Of a stretch of DNA of 64,000 bases, positions 54,047 through 62,743 are shown piece by piece. This stretch comes from Halanaerobium congolense (GTDB taxonomy: Bacteria; Bacillota; Halanaerobiia; Halanaerobiales; Halanaerobiaceae). The stretch is from assembly GCF_004366375.1 (NCBI RefSeq), contig NZ_SOEF01000005.1, forward strand, positions 38,698-102,697. Direction: 5' to 3'. Each line of letters begins with the position of its first letter. Within the stretch, counting starts at the first letter, position 1. The notes beneath the pieces are model-generated. The model was not told where the DNA came from. It saw nothing but the letters and a program-made list of their open reading frames with translations, and ran no database searches. The translations under genes were made by a program, and so were the position numbers.

Positions 54047-54671
54047 TTATCTTAAATATGATAATGGATTAGTTGGTCTACCATTTACCTGTACTTCAAA
54101 ATGCATATTAGGACCAGTGGTTGTCCCTGTATTCCCTGATTTAGAAATTAACTCTCCTCTACTGACCCACTCTCCACTTCCAACCAGTAGTTTTGAATTA
54201 TGACCATATAATGTTCTTAGTCCCTTTTGGTGCTCGATAATTATAGTCTGTCCATATCCGCGAGCCCAGCCACTATAGACAACCTTTCCATCACCGGCTG
54301 CTCTAACTTGAGTGCCTATATTAGTAGCATAATCCAAACCTTCATGCATCCTACCCCATCTTCGGCCAAAATAAGATGATATGCGGGCATTTATTGGTTT
54401 TATGAATAGTTTTTCCAGGCGATCCCGATAACCAAATTCAGGTTTTGCTCCAGGTAAAATAAGCATCTTACCGGGATAAACCCTCTCAGGGTCAGCAATT
54501 TGATTACTATCAATTACCCTTTTGATACTGATTTCAAATTTATCTGCTATAATGGAGAGATTTTCACCAGGTCCTATTTTATAGATAATTCCTTTAACAG
54601 GAAGAATCTTAATTACTTCTCCTGGCTTAATTCTATTCATATCATTTATATCATTTGCTCCAATTAAGGTA
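54047..54671 (-). pseudogene. LysM-M23 peptidase, copy B, truncated by IS3
   Basis: Encodes the end of LysM 1 (TLIGANDINDMNRIKPGE), LysM 2 (YKIGPGENLSIIADKFEISI) and the complete M23 domain with HEGLDYA and HFEVQ zinc ligands, closely matching copy A. Homology to copy A stops at about 54671, where an IS3-family element begins, so the signal peptide and most of LysM 1 are lost from this side. A start at an internal ATG (54640) would give a cytoplasmic, probably useless fragment. Confidence 0.88.
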
Positions 54672-54741
54672 CGGTGTTTGTCAAGAAAGTTGTCGCATTT
54701 AGTTAAAAATTTCTTTGAATACCACTCCTGCAGTAGATCAT

Positions 54742-55830
54742 TTAAGAACTCTGCTGGTTGAGATAATTTTCTACTTCAGCAATATCCATTGGATTTAAAG
54801 TTACATATTCTGGCAGGCTCCAATCTCTAATATCCCCTGACCATCTTTCAGGATGTTCTGCTTTAGCCTTTAAATATGTTTCTTTTCTCTTTTTCATGAT
54901 CTCTATATCAAGCCCGTAATGTCTCTGATAGGGAGATAAAAACTTAATTCCGCTATGTAAATGCTGGTGATTATACCAGCGAACAAACTCTGCTACCCAT
55001 TCTCTGGCTTCATTTAGGTCCTTAAAGCCTTTATTGGGATAAACTGGTCTGTATTTCATTGTCTTAAATAATGACTCAGAATAAGGATTATCATTACTTA
55101 CTCTTGGTCTTGAAAATGAGCTCTGTACTCCCAGTTTTTCAAGTGTTGCTAAAAATGTTGCTGCTTTCATTGGACTGCCATTATCAGAGTGTAGTACCAG
55201 GGGGTTATCTTTTGCTGCTATACCCTGAGACAGGGAAGCTTTTCTGATCAGTCTTTTAGAATACTCAGCATTTTCTGTTTCCCAGACTTCATAAGCTACT
55301 ATCATTCTGCTGAACATATCAACGATTAAATAGAGCTTAAAGAAGCTGCCTTTAATCATCGCATTCAGCCAGGTGATATCCCAGGTCCAGACCTGATTGG
55401 GAGCAGTAGCAATATGAGTAGGAGTTTCTCGTTTGACAGGTTCTTTACTTTTAGCTCGATGAGTATTCATTTTTTCCTCATCTAAGACTCGATAAAAGGT
55501 GGATTCTGAAGCTATATATTTACCCTGACTGGCAAGTTTAGGAACAATTTGAGAAACTGGTAAGTCTGCAAATTCTTTGCTGTTTGAAACTTCAATTATT
55601 TCTTTTCTTTCAGCCTCAGTTAATTTATTTTTGGGTTCTGGTCTTTCTACCAGAGGCCGCTGGTCTTCTTTAACAGTACCACCTTTTGACCATCGTTGGT
55701 AGGTTCTCTGTGATATATTAAGTTCCTCACATGCTTTAAATTTTCTACAGCCGTTTGCATGTGCTTCATCAATTAGTTCTACTGCTTTTTTGCGATCTGA
55801 AATTTCTATTAATCGTCCTCTGGGTCCCCC
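54742..55830 (-). CDS. IS3-family transposase OrfB (element B)
   Basis: The frame is open from the orfA overlap to 54742 with no stop. It has an HTH segment (KACEELNISQRTYQRWSKGG), a helical region (EFADLPVSQIVPKLASQGKY) and the rve core with D in WTWDITWLN, D in LVLHSDNGSP and E in NPYSESLFKTMKY. The best isolated start is at 55470, but the frame continues upstream to G6 at 55826-55831, so a -1 frameshift from OrfA is the probable way it is made. It is unrelated in detail to the IS3 copy at 34772. Confidence 0.85.
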   Translation of the reverse strand, partial: GGPRGRLIEISDRKKAVELIDEAHANGCRKFKACEELNISQRTYQRWSKGGTVKEDQRPLVERPEPKNKLTEAERKEIIEVSNSKEFADLPVSQIVPKLASQGKYIASESTFYRVLDEEKMNTHRAKSKEPVKRETPTHIATAPNQVWTWDITWLNAMIKGSFFKLYLIVDMFSRMIVAYEVWETENAEYSKRLIRKASLSQGIAAKDNPLVLHSDNGSPMKAATFLATLEKLGVQSSFSRPRVSNDNPYSESLFKTMKYRPVYPNKGFKDLNEAREWVAEFVRWYNHQHLHSGIKFLSPYQRHYGLDIEIMKKRKETYLKAKAEHPERWSGDIRDWSLPEYVTLNPMDIAEVENYLNQQSS

Positions 55831-56153
55831 CAGATCGCTCGGGCCTTTTTTCTGAGCACCAGTAATGCTGCAGTTTCAGCAAGAGCTTTTTCCTTTTCAC
55901 GAAGTTCTTTTTCTAATTCTTTAGCTTTCTTTTGTTCTTTTTTTAGATTATCTTTAAGTTCTTTAGGATCTTCAAATTTATTTTCGTTGGCGTTCTGACA
56001 CTGCTTAATCCAGCTTTTTAGTTCTTCGACATGAATGCCTTTTTCACGGCAGTATTTAGCTGTTTCAAGTTCTGAGAGGCTTGCTGTTTCTAAAACAGCC
56101 TGGAATTTATCATTTGAAGACCAATTCTTTGCCTTTTTATTGCTGGTTGTATA
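55809..56153 (-). pseudogene. IS3-family OrfA (element B), 5' end replaced by IS21
   Basis: Encodes KKAKNWSSNDKFQAVLETAS, an OrfA helix-turn-helix, then a long Lys/Glu coiled coil (ELKDNLKKEQKKAKELEKEL). Upstream of about 56153 the frame continues into IS21 terminal repeat DNA, so the native start codon is not in this fragment. It ends at GACGATTAA just after the G6 slip site. Confidence 0.8.
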
Positions 56154-56248
56154 TGATAATTTAAAAGTGACCCAGGATAATAATTTAAAATTGACCCGTT
56201 TAAATAGATAATATAAACTGTCCATAATAAAATATAAATTATGGGCAG

Positions 56249-57835
56249 GTGAAAAAGGTGATAAAATTGAATGATAAAGCCAATATTCTAATTAAACATT
56301 TTGTCGAGGGTCAATCAATTAGAAAAATATCTAGAGAGTCAGAATTTTCAAGAAATACTATCCGAAAATATATCCGAGATCATGATGAAAAACTTCAGGA
56401 TCTGGATAAAGCAAAATCCAGAGATGAAATTCTAACCTTAATTGAATCCCTGGTAGAAACTCCTGAGTATGACAGCTCTAATCGTAATAAATATAAAATG
56501 AATGAAGCTATCAAAAAAGACATCGCTTACTGTATTAAAGAAAACAAAAAACGGCGAGCAACAGGTAGGCGTAAGCTGCAGCGTAAAAAGATTGATATTC
56601 ATGAATATTTGCTTGGTAAAGGTCATGATATTAGCTACTCAACAGTCTGCAACTACATCAGAAACACCTACGAAAATGCAGCCAAAGAAGCATATATAAA
56701 ACAGCTCTATCATGAAGGAGAATCACTTCAGTTCGACTATGGTGAAGCTAATTTAGAAATTGCAGGTAAAAATAAAACTCTTAATATGGCTCTATTCACA
56801 ACTGGTTTTGGTTTTCATCACTATGGTAAATTCTATGCCAATAAAAAGATGACTTCATTTTTAGATGCCCATGTTAAAGCATTTGAGAACTTCAATGGAG
56901 TATATCATGAAGTAGTCTATGATAATTTAAAACAGGCTGTAAAAAGATTTGTTGGTCCTTCGGAAAAGGAAGCTACTGAGGATTTAGTTAAGCTTTCCCT
57001 CTACTATGGCTTTAAATACCGCTTTTGTAACGCATATCGCGGGAACGAAAAAGGCAAAGTTGAGAAAGGTGTTGATTTCGTCAGGCGGCGGATCTTCTCT
57101 CAGAAAACAAGTTTTGAATCCATAGAAGAAGCTAATGCATATCTTGCTGCAGGACTAAAAAGACTTAACTCAATGAAAAAAGCTAAATTAGATAACAGAT
57201 CACCATATGAGCTCTGGCAGCAGGAAATACCATATCTACTACCTTTAAAGCCTCCGTATGAGGCCTGTAGAGAAAAAGAATGTAGAGTCAATAAATACAG
57301 CTTTGTAACCTTTGAACAGAATAAATATTCTGTACCCGATCATCTTGTTGGAAGATTTGTTAACAGCAGAATTTACTCAGATTATATAAAAATATACTAC
57401 AACGATGAACTGGTGGCAAAACATCAGAGAATATATGAAGTTCATAAATGCAGTATTGAAATTGAACATTATCTTCTAACTCTAAAAAGAAAGCCTGGTG
57501 CATTGAAAAACTCCCTAGCTTTTCATCAAATGGCACCAGACCTCAAAGAGATATATGAATTATACTACGATAATTATACCAGAAAAACTAAAGAATTCAT
57601 AGAGCTTTTAGAACTGGTAAGTGAGAAAGGTCTGGACGAAATTAAGGGTGCTATAGAAACTCTTTCTAAAAACAAAAAGTCAATGGTAACAACTGCTAAT
57701 ATCAAAGTGTTAGTTCAAAAAGAGAATACTCCTGATTTTACAATTTCCAGTGAAATAAATGAGAATTCTCTGGAACTATTAAAAAAATGGGATACCATGT
57801 TTAGTCTCCAAAATCATCAGGAGGTGATCCAGTAA
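56249..57835 (+). CDS. istA: IS21-family transposase IstA
   Basis: A 528-residue DDE transposase. The N-terminal HTH is EGQSIRKISRESEFSRNTIRK. The rve domain has the catalytic residues D in ESLQFDYGEANLEI, D in HEVVYDNLKQAVK and E in GNEKGKVEKGVDFVRR. The Mu-type C-terminal beta domain includes YSFVTFEQNKYSVPDHLVG. The gene is full length, and its stop overlaps the istB start. GTG at 56249 or TTG at 56267 could be the start. Confidence 0.93.
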   Translation: MKKVIKLNDKANILIKHFVEGQSIRKISRESEFSRNTIRKYIRDHDEKLQDLDKAKSRDEILTLIESLVETPEYDSSNRNKYKMNEAIKKDIAYCIKENKKRRATGRRKLQRKKIDIHEYLLGKGHDISYSTVCNYIRNTYENAAKEAYIKQLYHEGESLQFDYGEANLEIAGKNKTLNMALFTTGFGFHHYGKFYANKKMTSFLDAHVKAFENFNGVYHEVVYDNLKQAVKRFVGPSEKEATEDLVKLSLYYGFKYRFCNAYRGNEKGKVEKGVDFVRRRIFSQKTSFESIEEANAYLAAGLKRLNSMKKAKLDNRSPYELWQQEIPYLLPLKPPYEACREKECRVNKYSFVTFEQNKYSVPDHLVGRFVNSRIYSDYIKIYYNDELVAKHQRIYEVHKCSIEIEHYLLTLKRKPGALKNSLAFHQMAPDLKEIYELYYDNYTRKTKEFIELLELVSEKGLDEIKGAIETLSKNKKSMVTTANIKVLVQKENTPDFTISSEINENSLELLKKWDTMFSLQNHQEVIQ

Positions 57836-58178
57836 TGGATAAAGAAATTATCTTAGAAACTAAAAATTATATCAAAGAGCTAAAGATTGCTGGTATTAGA
57901 AACGATTTAAATCAAAAGCTGGCGGAAGCCTATCGTGACAATACACCTTACGAAGAATTATTAAGAGATCTTTTTAGAGATGCATATGATATGCGAAAAG
58001 AAAACGGCCGCAAAAATAGAATTAAAAATGCTAAATTTCCCTACAAAAAGTATCTGGATACGCTGATTGTAGATTATCTACCTGAAAGTGCTCAAGCTAA
58101 GTTTAAAGAATTAAAGTCGCTTAAATTCATTGAAGAAAACAGAAACATAATTTTCTCTGGAAACCCAGGAACTGGTAA
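57835..58178 (+). pseudogene. istB: IS21 helper ATPase IstB, truncated at Walker A
   Basis: The first 114 residues or so of IstB, the AAA+ partner of IstA. The sequence is normal through FIEENRNIIFSGNPGTG, then the frame leaves IstB exactly before the Walker A lysine, where the first 17-bp repeat of a RIT element starts (58179). The remaining two thirds of IstB should lie to the right of the window. Confidence 0.9.
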
Positions 58179-58260
58179 TTATCGAAAGTTTTTGTTTATG
58201 GAAAGTTTTCAGATGTAAACCTTGAAAAATCAGAATAATTTCTCTGAAAACTTCCCATAA
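58179..58260. repeat. RIT-2 end: two 17-bp direct repeats plus inverted copy
   Basis: TTATCGAAAGTTTTTGT (58179-58195) and TTATGGAAAGTTTTCAG (58196-58212) are tandem. Their inverted form, CTGAAAACTTCCCATAA, lies at 58244-58260. The span from the second repeat to the inverted copy is 65 bp. The tnpC stop follows immediately. Confidence 0.85.
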
Positions 58261-58264
58261 CTAA

Positions 58265-59287
58265 TTACTTGCAGAAATTATGCAACCAGCTTAATAATTC
58301 CTGATCTTCAGTCCAGTTAGGTATATCATCAGGTACAACCTCGATATATGCTGCTTCTAAAGCTTTTCTCTTTAGTTGAGAATTAACTTTTGCGTAATGC
58401 TCGGTAGTTGTCACACTTGTATGACCTAACAAATCTCGAATATAGATTAGATTTACTCCTGCTTCTAGCAAATGAATTGCCTTAGTATGCCTCATCATAT
58501 GAGGTTTTAATCTATCTGGAAATAATATTTTAGGATTTTTATCTTTTGCATTTTTTAAATATTTTTCAAGTATATAGGTAATACCAGGTCTTGTAAATGG
58601 TCGATGGTTACTGTTAAAAAACAAAGGGTGATCCTCTTTACCATTTTTTAATAGTTTGTCCTCTATCATATAATTTTCAAGAAGACCTTTTGTTTTTTCC
58701 ATTATGGGAACATACCGTTGTTTTCTTCCTTTACCAGATAATAATAGAGTTGCTGGAGCTGTCAGTCTCACATTACGAACTTTTAAATCAATTAATTCCT
58801 GAACTCTGGCACCACTATCGTAAAGAGTAACCATCATTGTTAAATCTCTTCTACCTTTAAAAGTATTAAGATCTGGTTGCTGGAAAATATATTCTAAAGA
58901 TTCTTTTGTCAAAAACTCTATTGATTTAATTTCTCGTTTCTTAAAAGGAATACCCAATATTCTCTGACACTCAAATAATACTTCGGGATTTTCTGATTGA
59001 ACATACCTAAAAAAGCTGTGTATTGCTGCCAGTCTCTGATTTCTGGTGTTAATACTAACTTTTTTGTTTTTTTCAAGCCAGTAAAGAAAATCTTCAATTT
59101 TTTCTTTACTCAATTCATTAAATGTTAAATATTCTGGAGATATATTAGCTTCATCCTTTAAATATAACAGTAATTGCTTAAATGTATCTCGATATGATTT
59201 AATAGTATTGGTACTTAAATTTCTCTGACCTGCCAAATATTTGGTAAGAAAATCAGTTATTGCTTTTGCAAAATCAGTCTGTCTCAT
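58265..59287 (-). CDS. RIT tyrosine recombinase, third gene (TnpC-like), element 2
   Basis: A 340-residue tyrosine recombinase. A SAM-like N-terminal domain covers about 12-105 (NLSTNTIKSYRDTFKQLL) and the catalytic domain about 125-320. It has R in YDSGARVQELIDLKV, H-x-x-R in KPHMMRHTKAIHLL, GH in DLLGHTSVTTTEHY and the nucleophile Tyr in that segment. It overlaps the upstream tnpB by 14 bases. The gene looks intact, with RBS-like sequence inside tnpB. Confidence 0.9.
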   Translation of the reverse strand: MRQTDFAKAITDFLTKYLAGQRNLSTNTIKSYRDTFKQLLLYLKDEANISPEYLTFNELSKEKIEDFLYWLEKNKKVSINTRNQRLAAIHSFFRYVQSENPEVLFECQRILGIPFKKREIKSIEFLTKESLEYIFQQPDLNTFKGRRDLTMMVTLYDSGARVQELIDLKVRNVRLTAPATLLLSGKGRKQRYVPIMEKTKGLLENYMIEDKLLKNGKEDHPLFFNSNHRPFTRPGITYILEKYLKNAKDKNPKILFPDRLKPHMMRHTKAIHLLEAGVNLIYIRDLLGHTSVTTTEHYAKVNSQLKRKALEAAYIEVVPDDIPNWTEDQELLSWLHNFCK

Positions 59288-60149
59288 GGAAAATCACCTC
59301 AGGAATTAAATATGAGAAATGATTTTCCACATTAGCAACTATTGCTGGATATAAATCTGCTGTAAGTTTCAAATAGTGTTGAGTACCTCTTAAATCATTG
59401 TGACCTAAATAAACTGAGAGATAAGGAAGAAGGTTGGTTAAATCTTCACCCTTTAATACCCAATTTTTTAAACAGTGAACAGCAAAAGTATGACGAAAAT
59501 CGTGAATCCTGGGGCCTTTACCACTATGGGAAATCCCCACTTCCCAGATTAAATCTCTAAAATATCTATAGATTGTAGAACTACCATAATGCCCACCATA
59601 TGGTGATGGGAAAAAATATTCTCCAGAATAATCAGATTGCTGTATAGCATTAAGATAATTATGACATCTGACTAATAATGAATCAGATAAAGGCACCAAT
59701 CTTTCTTTACCAAATTTAGTATTTCTAATATATAGAATTCCTTTTTTAAAATCAACATCAATAATTTTTAAATTAAGTGCTTCTGAAATTCTTAAGCCAG
59801 TTCCATAAAGCAATCTAAAAATTAAAGACATAACTAAATGCCTGTTAGGAGTTAATTCAGAAACAGGACAACTATCTGCTGCTAAAAAAATATTTTTTAA
59901 TTCTTTTTTTGAAAAGATGTAAGGAGTATATGAATATCTGGAAATCTTTAAAATTTTACCAGGCACTATATAAGCTTCATAGCCTATTCTAACTAAATAT
60001 CTGGCGAAACCTCGAATGTTTGAAATTCTACCGTTTCGAGTGCTATCACTTTCATTTTGATTTTTGGTGGTCCATAATAATACTAACTCTTTAGATAATA
60101 TTTTTTCAGTGAGCTTATGCTTGACTAAAAACAAATCAAATCTTTCTTG
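59274..60149 (-). pseudogene. RIT tyrosine recombinase, second gene (TnpB-like), 5'-truncated, element 2
   Basis: Encodes about 290 residues from ERFDLFLVKHKLTEKILSK on. By alignment with the intact TnpB at 62740 about 35 N-terminal residues are missing. Catalytic residues remain: R in GTGLRISEALNLKI, H-x-x-R in RIHDFRHTFAVHCL, GH in YLGHNDLRGTQHY. The homology stops at about 60149, just where the DDE/AAA transposon end begins. A stop codon lies immediately upstream in frame. Confidence 0.85.
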
Positions 60150-60157
60150 TCATCTTG

Positions 60158-60272
60158 CAATTTAATCCAGTAAAATTTATCAGTTTAAATCAGTATAAAA
60201 TAGCTAAAAATACAGCTTGATTTTCACATTAAATTAGTAAAAGTAAAATAGTTTAGCAAATTAAATCAGCCA
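60158..60272. repeat. Repeated sites in transposon end
   Basis: Four similar units lie in about 115 bases: AATTTAATCCAGTAAAA, GTTTAAATCAGTATAAAA, CATTAAATTAGTAAAAG and AATTAAATCAGCC. Multiple transposase-binding repeats of this type mark the ends of Tn7/Tn5053-like elements. A 9-bp stem (CAGGGACTT with its partner, no T tract) follows near 60271. Confidence 0.6.
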
Positions 60273-60316
60273 GGGACTTAAAAAAAGCCCCTGTAATCTG
60301 ATAAATATTTTTCACT

Positions 60317-61117
60317 TTAAAAAGTGTCTTTTTCACAGGCTTTGAAGACAATTTCCTGGTTTATCTGCTCTGCTTTAAGCTGAAAGCCTAAAAGCAGTGA
60401 ATCAACTGCAATATTGTTAATTAATCTGGGCAGTCCTCTCGATCTTAAGGTAATTGCCTCCAGAGCCTGAGGTGTAAAAACTGGATGATTTGCTCCAGCT
60501 AGTTTAAGCTGGTGTTCAACATATGCTCTAACTTCATCCTTGTTTAAAGGTGTCAGCTGATACTTCATGATTACTCTCTGATTTAAGGACTGGTTCTGAT
60601 TTAAATTGAGTTTTGTCATAAAGTGTGAAAGTCCTGAAAGAATAAGGATAAATGGATTTTGAGAATCCATAGCAAAATTAAATAATATCCCGAGATCATT
60701 TAGAAATTTGTTGGGAGCAAGCTGCATCTCATCTAAGATAATGATCGGTGTAATCTTTTTCTCATTGTAGAATTTTAAGATAGCATCCTGAACCTGATTA
60801 AAGAGATCAACCTTTCTGAATTTAGGTTCTTCACCCAGGCCATTGGCTATGCCTCGGTAAAAATCCATTACAGAACCTGTAGATAAAGGAAAATAGATAA
60901 CCTTAAATAAAGAAGGATTAAGATCATCGGCCATTGCTCTCAGAGCAGAAGTTTTGCCGCTTCCAGGTTCACCAACAATCACAGCAATACCTCTTGTTTT
61001 TTTAAGATAATTAAGTCTGGCAGTAAGCTCTTTTAGATTTTGAGACTGGTAAAGATTTTTAGTTTCAATCTCTTTTCTAAAAGGATTATGAGATAAAGAA
61101 TAAAAAGATTTATACAT
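60317..61117 (-). CDS. ExeA/TniB-like AAA ATPase of transposon
   Basis: A 266-residue AAA ATPase. Its start MYKSFYSLSHNPFRKEI is typical of ExeA-like transposition ATPases. Walker A is IVGEPGSGKTSALRAM, Walker B is PIIILDEMQLAP, sensor 1 is LILSGLSHF, and sensor 2 is RSRGLPRLINNIAVDSLL. By analogy with TniB, TnsC and IstB it should bind target DNA and recruit the transposase. It overlaps the transposase gene end by 8 bases. Confidence 0.88.
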   Translation of the reverse strand: MYKSFYSLSHNPFRKEIETKNLYQSQNLKELTARLNYLKKTRGIAVIVGEPGSGKTSALRAMADDLNPSLFKVIYFPLSTGSVMDFYRGIANGLGEEPKFRKVDLFNQVQDAILKFYNEKKITPIIILDEMQLAPNKFLNDLGILFNFAMDSQNPFILILSGLSHFMTKLNLNQNQSLNQRVIMKYQLTPLNKDEVRAYVEHQLKLAGANHPVFTPQALEAITLRSRGLPRLINNIAVDSLLLGFQLKAEQINQEIVFKACEKDTF

Positions 61118-61605
61118 CTTCTTTACCTCCTTTGCTCATTGCAGCAAAAGAGAGGTGATTTCCTCTTTTAGCATGGGCATTATCAACCATAATCACAGGC
61201 TCAGCTTCAGCAATGCAGCTGCCATTTTCATAAAGATAAATATGTTCATATGTTTCTGGATCAAAACGAATCTTAACCTTTTTACCAATATAGACTGGTG
61301 GTACCTGATAGAGATTTGAATCAACAGAAATAGTTCCATCATGTCTGACTTTTCTCTGTGCTCTTTTGAGAAAAAGCATCTTAAGTTTTTCAGGATTATC
61401 ATATGTTTTAACCTGACTTATCTGGGACATGTATTTATCCAGAGGAGTCATGTTTAAAGAAGAATGCACTTTACGGTGATAATCCTTTTCCAGCCAACTG
61501 AAAAAATGATGATTGAGTTTTTCTAGTGATGATAAATCTTCATCAGTTAAAAGAGGTAAAAACCTTTTTCTGACAGTGAGAAAAAACCTTTCAATTTTGC
61601 CCTTG
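61110..61605 (-). pseudogene. DDE transposase, C-terminal part (cut by RIT element 1)
   Basis: The last 165 residues of a retroviral-integrase-type transposase. It starts within the conserved KGKIERFFLTVRKRFLPLL block, which contains the catalytic glutamate, and continues through HRKVHSSLNMTPLDKYM and the Mu-type C-terminal beta domain (TISVDSNLYQVPPVYIGKK). The N-terminal HTH and the two aspartates are beyond the insertion. The break lies in the codons for the glycine-lysine pair just before KGKIE. Confidence 0.85.
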
Positions 61606-61631
61606 TTATGTGAAGCTTCGCATAACAAGGG
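61600..61631. repeat. 32-bp palindrome at RIT-1 left junction
   Basis: It is laid out as 6+10+10+6: CCCTTG, TTATGTGAAG, CTTCGCATAA, CAAGGG. The left CCCTTG belongs to the disrupted transposase gene. The palindrome has one imperfect pair. The first 17-bp RIT repeat starts at the next base. Confidence 0.85.
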
Positions 61632-61712
61632 TTATGCAAAGTATATGATTATGTAAAGTAAACTCTTAAACTGTTGTAATTGCTTCATAGTCTCCAAATT
61701 CACTTTACATAA
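61632..61712. repeat. RIT-1 end: two 17-bp direct repeats plus inverted copy
   Basis: TTATGCAAAGTATATGA (61632-61648) and TTATGTAAAGTAAACTC (61649-61665), then the inverted ACTTTACATAA at 61702-61712. The span from the second repeat to the end of the inverted copy is 64 bp, nearly the same as in the other two elements. Confidence 0.85.
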
Positions 61713-61723
61713 TTTGAGTTAAT

Positions 61724-62743
61724 CTATTGATTAAATTTTTTCAGCCAAGATAATAAATTGTCATTATCCTGCCATTGTGGTTTTTCTTGAGGAGAAACAT
61801 CAGTATAGGCTTTTTCAATTGCCTCGCGTTTCTGTCTGGAATCAGCTCTGGCATAGACTTCAGTTACCTGAACCGAGCTATGACCAAGAATATCTCTAAT
61901 ATAAACAAGATTAACTCCTGCCTGAAGTAAGTGCATAGCCTTTGAATGCCTCAATGAATGGCATGAAATTTGATCAGGTATTAAAGCAGGTACTTTTTCT
62001 TTAGCCGAGTTGCTGTATTTTTTTAGAATATAATTCACTCCAGCTCTTGTGAGCTTTTCTTTACGACTATTAAAAAATAATGGATATTCATTTGCATAAT
62101 CTTTCAATAGAGCATTTGCTTCCATATATTTTTTTAAAATTTTAGCTGTTGGCTCCATTAAGGGAACTATTCTTGCTTTTTTTCCTTTGCCAATTAGTTT
62201 AACTGTATACGGTTTATCGAAGCGAATACTTGATGGTGTTAAATCAATGATTTCCTGCACTCTGGCTGCTGTATCATACATTAAGCTTAACAAAGCCAGG
62301 TTGCGTTGCCCTGATTTTAAACTTTGATCAGGCATTTCCAGTAACAATTTAATCCCATCTAAGCTTAAATAATTAATTGTTTTCTTTTCTGATTTTTTAA
62401 TAGGTATTGATAATATTCTCTGCCATTCCTGTAGATTTTCAGGGTTTTGGTATTGAAGATATCTAAAGAAAGAATGTATAGCTGCCAGCCGAATATTTCT
62501 GGTTGTTATGCTGCACTGTCGCTGATTTTCTATCCAATCTAAAAAATCAACAATAATATCTTTTCTGATAATTTCTAAAGTAATACTTTCTGCAGGAATG
62601 TTTTTGCTATCCTTAAGAAAGTTAAGAAAAAGAATAAAGGTATCCCTGTAAGATAAAATAGTATTTTCGCTGACTCCTTTTTCCCCAGGTAAATAAACTT
62701 TTAAAAAAGAAGTTAAATAATAGGAAAAGCCAACTGTTTTCAC
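61724..62743 (-). CDS. RIT tyrosine recombinase, third gene (TnpC-like), element 1
   Basis: A 339-residue tyrosine recombinase similar along its length to the TnpC-like protein at 58265, with the same ending style (LLSWL followed by a short basic tail). The N-terminal SAM-like domain includes VSENTILSYRDTFILFLNFL. Catalytic residues are R in YDTAARVQEIIDLTP, H-x-x-R in SCHSLRHSKAMHLL, GH in ILGHSSVQVTEVY and the nucleophile Tyr in that segment. It overlaps tnpB by 4 bases (ATGA). Confidence 0.92.
   Translation of the reverse strand: MKTVGFSYYLTSFLKVYLPGEKGVSENTILSYRDTFILFLNFLKDSKNIPAESITLEIIRKDIIVDFLDWIENQRQCSITTRNIRLAAIHSFFRYLQYQNPENLQEWQRILSIPIKKSEKKTINYLSLDGIKLLLEMPDQSLKSGQRNLALLSLMYDTAARVQEIIDLTPSSIRFDKPYTVKLIGKGKKARIVPLMEPTAKILKKYMEANALLKDYANEYPLFFNSRKEKLTRAGVNYILKKYSNSAKEKVPALIPDQISCHSLRHSKAMHLLQAGVNLVYIRDILGHSSVQVTEVYARADSRQKREAIEKAYTDVSPQEKPQWQDNDNLLSWLKKFNQ

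Larger units (their letters stand above)
54672..56153 (-). mobile_element. IS3-family element B, left portion (cut by IS21)
   Basis: It begins at about 54672-54675 (TGTTTGTCAAGAAAG), where homology to M23 copy A stops. It carries orfB and most of orfA, and its right end is removed from this window by the IS21 insertion at about 56154. The outer parts should reappear beyond 64000. Confidence 0.8.
56154..58178 (+). mobile_element. IS21-family element, left portion (cut by RIT element)
   Basis: The left end TGATAATTTAAAAGTGACCC is followed by a second copy, ATAATTTAAAATTGACCC, 21 bases later. Such repeated terminal sites are typical of IS21. It carries istA and the first third of istB, and is broken at 58178 inside the IstB Walker A codons. 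Confidence 0.85.
58179..60149 (-). mobile_element. RIT element 2 (recombinase-in-trio), left portion
   Basis: It begins with two tandem 17-bp repeats and contains tnpC and a truncated tnpB on the minus strand. The third recombinase and the other end are displaced by the DDE/AAA transposon inserted at about 60150. Confidence 0.8.
60150..61605 (-). mobile_element. DDE/AAA two-gene transposon, left portion
   Basis: It carries an ExeA/TniB-like ATPase and the C-terminal part of its DDE transposase, with an AT-rich end holding repeated sites. It lies inside tnpB of RIT element 2 and is itself cut at 61605 by RIT element 1. The name of the family is not certain. Confidence 0.7.
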
